A stretch of 64,000 nt of DNA from Acidovorax delafieldii (GTDB lineage Bacteria > Pseudomonadota > Gammaproteobacteria > Burkholderiales > Burkholderiaceae_C). The stretch lies in NCBI RefSeq assembly GCF_007993815.1, contig NZ_VJWE01000004.1, positions 1 to 64,000 on the forward strand, in the 5' to 3' direction. Positions 57,684-64,000 of this stretch are shown here, one piece after another. Each line of letters begins with the position of its first letter. Positions within the stretch are counted from its first letter, which is position 1. The translations under genes were made by a program, and so were the position numbers. Below the pieces are notes generated by a model, which did no database searches, had not been told where the DNA came from, and saw only the letters and a program-made list of their open reading frames with translations.

Positions 57684-58898
57684 TCAGGCAATGGCCCCGG
57701 TGGCCTGCAGCGCGGTCACTTCATCGGCCGTGTAGCCCAGGCCCTGCAGCAGCTCGGCCGTGTGCTGGCCCAGGCGCGGCGGGTCGCAGCGCACATCGAG
57801 CCGCTGGCCGTCCATGCGCAGCGGCATCAGCGTGATCTGCGCGGTCTGCCCGGCACGTTCGCCATCGGGCAGCGTGATGTCGGCGAGGCCCCCCGTGGCT
57901 TGCAGGTGCGGGTCGTCAAACAGTTCTTCGGGCCGGCGGATGGGTGCAAACGGCAGGCCGTGGCGTTCGAAGATCGCGGCCAGTTCGTCGGCCGTGTGCT
58001 GTGCCAGCCGCTCGCGCAGCACCGGCATCAGCGTGGGGCGGGCGCGCACGCGGTCGTTGTTGGTGGCCAGGCCGGTGTCGGCCTTCAGGTCGGCATAGCC
58101 CATGGCGTCGCAGAAGGTCTGCCACTGCGCATCGCTCACGGCGGCCAAAAAGATCTGCCCGCCGTCCTTCACGCTGAACACGTCGTACACGGCCCAGGAC
58201 GAGATGCGGTCGGGCATGGGAGCCGCCGGTTTGCCGGTGACGGCGTACTGCATCATGTGCTGGCCGACCAGGAACACGTTGTTCTCGAACAGGGCCGAGT
58301 CCACCTCCTGCCCGCGCCCGGTGATGCCGCGCTGCATCAGCGCCGCCATCGCACCAATCGCGCCGAACATGCCGCCCATGATGTCGTTCACGCTGCTGCC
58401 CGCGCGCAGCGGGTCGCCAGGGCGTCCGGTCATGTAGGCCAGGCCGCCCATCATCTGCACCACCTCGTCCAGCGCCGTGCGGTGCTCGTACGGGCCGGGC
58501 AAGAAGCCGGTGTGGTTGACGTAGATGAGGCGCGGGTTGACCTGGCTCAGCGCGGCATAGTCCAGGCCATATTTCGTCATCACGCCGGGCTTGAAGTTTT
58601 GCGCCACCACGTCGGCCGATGCGGCCAGCTTGCGCGCCACCGCCAGGCCCTCGGGGCTGCGCAGGTCGAGCGCAATGCTCTTCTTGTTGCGGTTGAACAT
58701 GGGGAAGAAGCCCGCGCCCGCGCCCAGCAGGTGGCGGGTGCGGTCGCCGTCCACCGGCTCGACCTTGATGACCTCGGCACCCAGGTCGGCCAGCACCATG
58801 CCGCAGGTGGGGCCCATGACCATATGGGTGAACTCCACCACGCGCAGGCCTTCCAGCGGCAGGCGGGGGGACGAGAGAGGGGCGGATGTGTCGTGCAT
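57684..58898 (-). CDS. CaiB/BaiF-family (class III) CoA transferase
   Basis: The 404-residue enzyme moves CoA between a donor thioester and a carboxylic acid. The N-terminal LPLEGLRVVEFTHMVMGPTC, the segment DLRSPEGLAVARKLAASADV and the catalytic Asp in AGSSVNDIMGGMFG are conserved. The operon with an HMG-CoA-lyase-like enzyme suggests activation of a branched hydroxy acid followed by cleavage. The gene lies 23 nt downstream of the lyase stop. Confidence 0.92.
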   Translation of the reverse strand: MHDTSAPLSSPRLPLEGLRVVEFTHMVMGPTCGMVLADLGAEVIKVEPVDGDRTRHLLGAGAGFFPMFNRNKKSIALDLRSPEGLAVARKLAASADVVAQNFKPGVMTKYGLDYAALSQVNPRLIYVNHTGFLPGPYEHRTALDEVVQMMGGLAYMTGRPGDPLRAGSSVNDIMGGMFGAIGAMAALMQRGITGRGQEVDSALFENNVFLVGQHMMQYAVTGKPAAPMPDRISSWAVYDVFSVKDGGQIFLAAVSDAQWQTFCDAMGYADLKADTGLATNNDRVRARPTLMPVLRERLAQHTADELAAIFERHGLPFAPIRRPEELFDDPHLQATGGLADITLPDGERAGQTAQITLMPLRMDGQRLDVRCDPPRLGQHTAELLQGLGYTADEVTALQATGAIA

Positions 58899-58921
58899 GT
58901 TCAGAGCGTTCAGAAAGGGGT

Positions 58922-59899
58922 TCAGGCCGTTGCTGCTTCACGCAGCACGGCGGGTGCGGCATTCTGCGGCAGCCCGGCCTGCCAGAGGGTGCCATGCAGG
59001 GTCTCGCCCGCCAGCCATCCGGCCACGCGCTGGCGCAGCGCGAGCAGCGCAGTCACATCGATGCCGGTGGCGATGCCCATGCGCTCCAGCATGAACACCA
59101 GGTCTTCGGTGGTGACATTGCCGCTGGCGCCCGGCGCGTGCGGGCAGCCGCCGATGCCCGCCAGGCAGGCATCAAAGCGGGTGATGCCTGCCTGCCAGGC
59201 GGCATACACATTGGCCAGGCCCATGCCGCGCGTGTCGTGGAAGTGCGCGCAGGCCAGGCGGTCGCCCACAAGCGCACTTGCATTGCCAAACAGGCGGGCG
59301 ACCGCAGCCGGGTCAGCATAGCCCACGGTGTCGGCCAGGCTCACGCGGTCAGCGCCCGCATCCAGCAGCGCCTGCATCAGGCGCAGCACTTCGCTCTCAG
59401 CCACCTCGCCCTGCAGGGTGCAGCCAAAGGCCGTGCCCACGCCGCCCTCGATCAGGGTGCGGCTGCCGCTCGCGTCGCGCAGTGATCGGATACGCGCGAC
59501 CTCGGCCACCACCTCGTCGGGGGTCTTGCGCAGGTTGGCCAGGCTGTGGGCGTGGCTGGCAGACAGGGGCACGATCATCAGGTCGGCACCCTGCTCCAGC
59601 GCGCGCTCGGCGCCTTTGATGTTGGGCACCAGCACCGAGGCCACCAGGCCGGGCAACGTTTTGGCGTGGGCCAGCACCTCGGCCGTGTCGGCCAGCTGGG
59701 GCAGCAGCCGGGCGGGCACAAAGGAGCCCACCTCGATCTCGCGCTGGCCGGCGGCGTAGGCAGCGTTGATCCATTCGATCTTGTGCGCGGTGGACACCAC
59801 CGTGGCGATGCTTTGCAGGCCGTCGCGCAGGCCGACTTCGCGGACGATGGCGCGGGCCACCGGGGGCTGCTGGTCGGATGGGATCGGTGAGGTGTGCAC
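58922..59899 (-). CDS. HMG-CoA lyase-family enzyme
   Basis: This DRE-TIM metallolyase of 325 residues cleaves 3-hydroxy-3-methylglutaryl-CoA or a close analogue such as citramalyl-CoA to acetyl-CoA and an oxo product. EVGLRDGLQ (in place of EVGPRDGLQ), HFHDTRGMGLAN and GCPHAPGASGN with the catalytic Cys are visible. The GTG at 59899 fits the family N-terminus (IVREVGLRDG); the frame is open further upstream but those residues are not family-like. It is first in the three-gene operon, divergent from a LysR gene. Confidence 0.9.
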   Translation of the reverse strand: MHTSPIPSDQQPPVARAIVREVGLRDGLQSIATVVSTAHKIEWINAAYAAGQREIEVGSFVPARLLPQLADTAEVLAHAKTLPGLVASVLVPNIKGAERALEQGADLMIVPLSASHAHSLANLRKTPDEVVAEVARIRSLRDASGSRTLIEGGVGTAFGCTLQGEVAESEVLRLMQALLDAGADRVSLADTVGYADPAAVARLFGNASALVGDRLACAHFHDTRGMGLANVYAAWQAGITRFDACLAGIGGCPHAPGASGNVTTEDLVFMLERMGIATGIDVTALLALRQRVAGWLAGETLHGTLWQAGLPQNAAPAVLREAATA

Positions 59900-59938
59900 G
59901 GGAGGTCTCTTTCGGGTGGGTCTGGGCAAGATTCTAAA

Positions 59939-60000
59939 AATTCCCGAATGAATCAGAAAATACATCTCGGAAGCCGTAACATTCCCAAACGGAACATTAC
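59939..60000. promoter_or_regulatory. LysR-type operator between the lyase and lysR genes
   Basis: The gap holds GTAACATTCC-CAAAC-GGAACATTAC (59976-60000), an imperfect inverted repeat (8 of 10 positions), and a second ATTC-CC-GAAT site about 35 nt to its left (59939-59948). Two such sites between divergent genes fit recruitment and activation boxes of a LysR protein. Confidence 0.5.
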
Positions 60001-60017
60001 AACCATGGAGGTTTGCC

Positions 60018-60920
60018 ATGCGCGACCTGGACTTGCAGACCCTGCGCCTCTTTGCCGCCGTGTGCGAGCAGCGCAGCATCGCGCGTGTGGCAGAGCAGGA
60101 GTCCATCGTGGGCTCGGCCATCAGCAAGCGGCTGGCGCAGCTGGAAGACACGGTGGGCACACCGCTGCTGCTGCGCAAGCGCCGGGGCGTGGTGCCAACG
60201 CCTGCCGGCGAGACCCTGCTGGAGCATGCCCGCACCATGCTGGCCAGCGTAGGGCAGATCGAGCGCGACATGGCGGCCTACGCCACCGGCACCCGGGGCC
60301 ATGTGCGCATGCTGGTCACGGCCTCGGTCATGGCAGAGTCGCTGGCCGACGATGTGGCGGCCTTTCTGCAAGACCCGGCACACCGCAACATCCAGATCAG
60401 CCTGGAGGAACGCGTGAGCCCGGACGTGGTGCAAGGCGTGCGCGACGGCAGCGCCTCCATCGGCATCTGCTGGGACGCAGCCGACCTGTCGGGCCTGGAA
60501 ACCAGCGCCTACCGCAGCGACCACCTGGCTGTGGTGGCACACGAGTCGCACCCCGTGGCCCAGCTGCAGAGCGTGCGGTTTGCCGACGTGCTGGAGCACG
60601 AATTCGTCAGCATGCCCGCGCTCAGTGCAGTGCAGGTGCTGCTGGCGCGCGCCGCTGCAGTGGAAGGGAAAATGCTGGCCCACCGCGTGCTGGTGTCCAA
60701 CTTTGACGCCGCCCTGCGGGTGGTGCGCGCCAACCTCGCCATCAGCGTGGTGCCACGCGAAGTGGCCCAGCCTTTTGCCCAGCTGGCACCGGTGCGCATC
60801 GTCCCGCTGAGCGACCCCTGGGCCCAGCGGCGCTTTGCCATCTGCTACCGCAGCGCCCAGTGGCTGCCCCCCGCGGCCCAGTTGCTGGTCGCGCATCTGG
60901 CGGGGCTGGGGCGCAGCTGA
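60018..60920 (+). CDS. LysR-family regulator of the lyase/CaiB/Bug operon
   Basis: The 300-residue protein has the typical winged helix (LDLQTLRLFAAVCEQRSIAR, ISKRLAQLEDTVG) and a full effector domain. It is transcribed away from the HMG-CoA-lyase operon across a 118-nt gap, the usual arrangement for a regulator controlling its neighbour. GGAGG lies 6 nt before the ATG. The effector is unknown, probably the substrate or a CoA ester of it. Confidence 0.92.
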   Translation: MRDLDLQTLRLFAAVCEQRSIARVAEQESIVGSAISKRLAQLEDTVGTPLLLRKRRGVVPTPAGETLLEHARTMLASVGQIERDMAAYATGTRGHVRMLVTASVMAESLADDVAAFLQDPAHRNIQISLEERVSPDVVQGVRDGSASIGICWDAADLSGLETSAYRSDHLAVVAHESHPVAQLQSVRFADVLEHEFVSMPALSAVQVLLARAAAVEGKMLAHRVLVSNFDAALRVVRANLAISVVPREVAQPFAQLAPVRIVPLSDPWAQRRFAICYRSAQWLPPAAQLLVAHLAGLGRS

Positions 60921-60949
60921 CAGGGGCCGAAAACCGTGGCCCTGTCGCA

Positions 60950-61035
60950 ACAGTTTGATACGCAACATTGTATTTTTCGCCACTAGCGCATGTGTGCTGT
61001 GCGTTCTGAGCTACTAAACTTGTAGCAAAATGGGT
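60950..61035 (-). repeat. Short dispersed repeat, copy F (degenerate)
   Basis: Read in reverse: TTTTGCTACAAGTTTAGTAG, CTCAGAACGCACAG, then CATGCGCTAGTGGCGAAAAA. The GCTA-AGTAGCT arms and the GCGCTAGTGGCG block are kept. The rest of 60921-61125 shows no gene. Confidence 0.55.
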
Positions 61036-61125
61036 TCCGCGCTATAGTCTCAGCGCATCAGCGGGCCCGGTTGACGGCCACCCGCACTGAATCCAGATCC
61101 AACACTTGCGCGAGGAGAAGCGTCC

Positions 61126-61434
61126 ATGAGCTCCAAAGAAAATGCTTCCATCAACCAGCTTTTCGAGAAACTTGAATGCCGCTATGCGCTGCGCGTGCTG
61201 TGGGCCCTGAAGGACGGCCACCCCCAGACGTTCCGCCTGCTGCAGGACAGCGTGGGTGGCATCACCCCCAACACGCTCAACACCCGCATCAAAGAGCTGC
61301 GCGAAGCCGGTTTTGTGGACCATGGCAGCGACGGCTACACCGTCACCCCCTCGGGCGCTGACCTGCTCAAGCGCCTGTCGGACGTGCAGGCCTTTGCCAC
61401 CCGCTGGGTCGCAGGCCGCGCCAAGAAGGCCTGA
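61126..61434 (+). CDS. HxlR-like winged-helix regulator
   Basis: This 102-residue protein consists of one winged-helix domain. KLECRYALRVLWALKDG, TPNTLNTRIKELREAGFVDH and YTVTPSGADLLKRL are the expected HxlR pattern. A single Cys lies in the first helix, as in redox-sensing members such as HypR or YodB, but its role here is inference. GGAG lies upstream of the ATG. A terminator follows, so it is a one-gene unit. Confidence 0.82.
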   Translation: MSSKENASINQLFEKLECRYALRVLWALKDGHPQTFRLLQDSVGGITPNTLNTRIKELREAGFVDHGSDGYTVTPSGADLLKRLSDVQAFATRWVAGRAKKA

Positions 61435-61476
61435 GCCCTCTCCCCTCCCCCTGCTCGCCCTGCCCCGCAGGGAAAA

Positions 61477-61508
61477 GCCCCGCCGGACCTCCGCGCGGGG
61501 CTTTCGTT
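61477..61508 (+). terminator. Terminator of the HxlR-like gene
   Basis: GCCCCGC / GCGGGGC stem, flanked by AAAA upstream and TTTCGTT downstream. Confidence 0.7.
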
Positions 61509-61510
61509 AA

Positions 61511-61582
61511 AATAGGGATCAAAATAGCTTCAAGCGCAATCAAAACATGCGTCTAAAGCTATATTTTTAATAGCAAACAAGG
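61511..61582 (-). repeat. Short dispersed repeat, copy G
   Basis: Read in reverse: GTTTGCTATTAAAAATATAG, CTTTAGACGCATGTTTTGAT, TGCGCTTGAAGCTATTTTGA. It occupies the leader of the FKBP gene and could form a hairpin in that mRNA. Confidence 0.6.
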
Positions 61583-61589
61583 AACTTCC

Positions 61590-61949
61590 ATGGCACTGAC
61601 CACCACTGCATCCGGCCTGCAATACGAAGACACCACCGTGGGCGAAGGCGCCGAAGCCACCAAGGGCCAGAACGTGTCGGTGCACTACACCGGCTGGCTG
61701 TACAACAACGGTGAGCAAGGTGCCAAGTTCGACTCCAGCCGCGACCGCAACGACCCTTTTGAATTTGCACTGGGCGCCGGCATGGTCATCAAGGGCTGGG
61801 ACGAAGGCGTACAGGGCATGAAGATCGGCGGCCAGCGCACCCTGATCATCCCCGCCGCCCTGGGCTACGGTGCGCGTGGTGCGGGCGGCGTGATCCCCCC
61901 GAACGCCACGCTCAAGTTCGACGTGGAACTGCTGAAGGTGGGCCGCTGA
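61590..61949 (+). CDS. FKBP-type peptidyl-prolyl cis-trans isomerase
   Basis: A single-domain FKBP of 119 residues without a signal peptide, so it is cytoplasmic. VSVHYTGWLYNNGEQGAKFD, FALGAGMVIKGWDEGVQGM and ALGYGARGAGGVIPPNATL contain the conserved pocket residues (Tyr, Phe, Asp, Trp, Tyr). It accelerates proline isomerisation during folding. AAGGAA precedes the ATG. Confidence 0.95.
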   Translation: MALTTTASGLQYEDTTVGEGAEATKGQNVSVHYTGWLYNNGEQGAKFDSSRDRNDPFEFALGAGMVIKGWDEGVQGMKIGGQRTLIIPAALGYGARGAGGVIPPNATLKFDVELLKVGR

Positions 61950-61984
61950 TCTCAGCCCCCTTCCTGTCTACATCGGCAAAACAA

Positions 61985-62008
61985 AAGCGGCCCTCGGGCC
62001 GCTTTTTT
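61985..62008 (+). terminator. Terminator of the FKBP gene
   Basis: AAGCGGCCC-TC-GGGCCGCTTTTTT: a strong 9-bp stem with a T run. Confidence 0.9.
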
Positions 62009-62092
62009 CATGCCCGCGCATCTTGCAAACGGGCTGTGGCGGTGGAGCCATCAGGCTCCTATCCGTCAAGACCAGTCCGGAACCCCGGGGCC

Positions 62093-62617
62093 TCAATCAA
62101 ACAGCGCCTTGTCCAGCCGCTCGAACTTGGCATCACCCACCGCTTCCCGGATTTTGGGGGCCAGTGCCGCCAGGTCTTCAAAACTGCCTGCGCCCTCCAC
62201 CGCGAGGTTCAAGCGAAACCCGCGCAAGCCCAGCGCCGCCGTCAGCTCCGTGGCGATGGGATATGCCGCCTGGTAGCGCTCCATGGGCGAACGCCCCGAG
62301 CCTTCGACGGGCGACGCCACCGTGCCCAGATCGGTGGCGGGAGCCTCTGCCAGCGTGGCGGAGGCAAGGGATGCACTGGCAGCAACGGAGCCCACGACTG
62401 CAGCAGCCATCTGCCCCCCGACCGGCGCCAACAGCCCCTGGGCGATCATGGCCTGCACATCGTCCTGCGTGATGCCCATGGCCGCCGTGGCCGCCAAAAT
62501 CTCCCCCGTGGTGCGCTTGCCGTCAAAAAGAATGAAGGCCGAACGCTGGCGCGAGCTCAGGCTGCCGTGACGGTCCTTGAGTGCTTCCTGGCCTGCGGGG
62601 GTTTTGACGAGAACCAT
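62093..62617 (-). CDS. Conserved hypothetical protein
   Basis: I do not recognise this 174-residue protein. The N-terminal third has a possible winged-helix pattern (SSRQRSAFILFDGKRTTGEI, then GITQDDVQAMIAQGLL). A middle Ala-rich linker is followed by a helical C-terminus (YQAAYPIATELTAALGLRGF). No signal or membrane segment is seen. ATG at 62617 is chosen over a frame open to 62671. It converges with the FKBP gene. Confidence 0.7.
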   Translation of the reverse strand: MVLVKTPAGQEALKDRHGSLSSRQRSAFILFDGKRTTGEILAATAAMGITQDDVQAMIAQGLLAPVGGQMAAAVVGSVAASASLASATLAEAPATDLGTVASPVEGSGRSPMERYQAAYPIATELTAALGLRGFRLNLAVEGAGSFEDLAALAPKIREAVGDAKFERLDKALFD

Positions 62618-62741
62618 GAGTCTCCTAGTAGTGAGCAATGGTGCGGAACGCCGCAAGGCTATCACCTGCAAACCAGAATCCCATGTTTTGGCACCTCTGC
62701 AAATCGGGGTTTACACATAACCCCCGCGCGGCGCCAATCCC

Positions 62742-64000
62742 TCACATCTCCGAGCGAATGCGTGGCAGCGGCGGTGCAGGCCGGGTGATCCAGCTGACCA
62801 CCAAGGTAACGAGCAGGCCACAGGGCACACCAAACACCCCGGCCGAAATGGGCTGGATGCCGAACCACAACCCATCGGCCAGCAGCCAGCGCGGCAGCGC
62901 CTGCATGGCGGGCACATGCGACAGCATGTAGTACACCGTGATGGCCAGCCCGCCCAGCATGCCCGCCACCGCGCCTTGCCGCGTGGTGCCCCGCCAGAAG
63001 ATTCCCAGCACCATCACCGGCACAAACGCCGACGCCGCCAGCGAGAAAGACGCCGACACCATGGGCAGGATTTCGGATGGCTTGAGCGCCGCCACAAACG
63101 CAGCCGACAAGGCGACGGCGAGCAGCGTGAACTTGGTCAGGATCACCCGCTGCTCGGGCGACGCCTGGCGGCGCGTGTCCTGGAAATACAGGTCGCGCAC
63201 GAGCGCATTGCTGATTGTGAGCAGCAAGCCGTCGGCCGTGGACAGCGCCGCTGCCAGGCCCCCTGCCGCCACCAGGCCGGACACCACGTACGGCAGCCCA
63301 CCCAGTTCGGGCGTGGCCAACATGATGAGGTCGGCCCCTAGCCGGATCTCGCCAAACTGGATCAGGCCATCGCCATTCACGTCTTCCACCGACAGCAGCG
63401 AGCTGTCCACCCGCGACCACTGCGCCATCCAGGTGGGCAGGGCCTCAAAACTGCTGCCCACCAGGTTCTGCATGACCTCGAACTTCACCAGCACCGCCAG
63501 CGCGGGCGCACTGAGGTACAGCAGCGCAATGAAAAACAGCGACCAGCCCACCGACGCACGGGCCGCAGACACCGTGGGCGATGTGTAGTAGCGGGTCAGC
63601 AGGTGGGGCAGCCCGGCGGTGCCCACCATCAGGCAGAACATCAGCGCCAGAAAATTACGGCGCGTGAGCTCGTAGTCGCGTTGCTCCTCGGGGGTGCCGT
63701 GGGGGTCGCCGGCATAGGCCTGGCTGTGGGGCGGCAGCCCGCCCAAAGGACGCGCGCGCTCGTAGTTCTCGCGCATTTCGCGGGTCCAGCGCTCGCGGGC
63801 AGCTGCAGCATCGCGGGGCAGCGCCGCCAGCTCGCGGCTGGCGGAGACGATCAGGCCCACATCAGCGTTCTGCGCACGCAGGGCCCGGATGCGCTCACGG
63901 CCCTTTTCGCGTTCACGCTCCAGGGCCGCCTCCACATCCTGCAGGCGCGCTTCGAAGTCCTTGGCGCGCTGCAGGTAAGCCTGCACCACCTGGTGTTCGG
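62742..64000 (-). CDS. Sodium/solute symporter, VC_2705-like (partial)
   Basis: The 3' part of a large member of the SSS family (acetate permease ActP relatives), cut by the right edge; about 419 residues are visible. A cytoplasmic Glu/Arg-rich coiled segment comes first, followed by about eight membrane segments with the family stretches LVAAGGLAAALSTADGLLLT and SFSLAASAFVPVMVLG. A loop carries DVNGDGLIQFGE (63348-63383), a textbook EF-hand calcium loop. It probably imports a short carboxylate with Na+. Confidence 0.88.
   Translation of the reverse strand, partial: EHQVVQAYLQRAKDFEARLQDVEAALEREREKGRERIRALRAQNADVGLIVSASRELAALPRDAAAARERWTREMRENYERARPLGGLPPHSQAYAGDPHGTPEEQRDYELTRRNFLALMFCLMVGTAGLPHLLTRYYTSPTVSAARASVGWSLFFIALLYLSAPALAVLVKFEVMQNLVGSSFEALPTWMAQWSRVDSSLLSVEDVNGDGLIQFGEIRLGADLIMLATPELGGLPYVVSGLVAAGGLAAALSTADGLLLTISNALVRDLYFQDTRRQASPEQRVILTKFTLLAVALSAAFVAALKPSEILPMVSASFSLAASAFVPVMVLGIFWRGTTRQGAVAGMLGGLAITVYYMLSHVPAMQALPRWLLADGLWFGIQPISAGVFGVPCGLLVTLVVSWITRPAPPLPRIRSEM

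Noticed and set aside
61126-61434. MarR or ArsR assignment for the small winged-helix protein.
   Set aside because: Order of helices and wing matches HxlR better, and ArsR metal-binding Cys motifs are absent.

Overview
The window looks like chromosomal DNA of a Comamonadaceae betaproteobacterium, most likely Acidovorax or a close relative. Gene order (hfq-hflX-hflK-hflC-DUF2065-hisZ-purA; der-bamB-yfgM-hisS-ispG-rodZ-pilF-rlmN-ndk; surE-pcm-nlpD), a HisZ-type histidine pathway, several orphan Bug/TctC binding proteins and the intergenic repeats all fit this family. GC content appears lower on the left, where sampled lines are roughly 52-62%, than on the right, where they are roughly 63-70%. 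I saw no phage, IS element, CRISPR array, tRNA or rRNA gene inside the window.

Region 1 (1-23.2 kb) is one long minus-strand run of housekeeping genes. It covers membrane protease control (HflKC), RNA chaperoning (Hfq), ribosome GTPases (Der, HflX), outer membrane assembly (BamB), translation (HisS, RlmN, RluB, RluD), isoprenoids (IspG), cell shape and pili (RodZ-like, PilF), nucleotides (PurA, Ndk) and stress repair (SurE, Pcm, NlpD). Many junctions overlap by 1-8 bases. The run points at three tandem rRNA-type promoters at the left edge, so an rRNA operon probably starts just outside the window.

Region 2 (23.4-48.6 kb) is accessory and metabolic: a quinone oxidoreductase, three diguanylate cyclases, PhoD, gamma-glutamyltransferase, LysR and AraC regulators, two acyl-CoA ligases, an acyl-CoA dehydrogenase, a Bug protein, a secreted alkylsulfatase, a TauE/SafE permease, and a CMD/PPOX pair. 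Most intergenic gaps here carry one of two dispersed repeat families.

Region 3 (48.6-64 kb) holds dnaG-rpoD, a TctC-like binding protein next to a chemoreceptor, a LysR-controlled HMG-CoA lyase/CaiB/Bug operon, an HxlR-like regulator, an FKBP isomerase, an unknown gene, and a sodium/solute symporter cut by the right edge.

The best candidate for an undescribed system is the pairing of periplasmic binding proteins with signalling receptors instead of transporters. A PotD-like protein (47475-48578) sits 3 nt upstream of a membrane diguanylate cyclase (45804-47471), the same order as the NspS-MbaA polyamine/c-di-GMP pair of Vibrio cholerae. A TctC-like protein (53676-54704) precedes a methyl-accepting chemotaxis protein (54782-56365). 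Neither has transport permease genes beside it.
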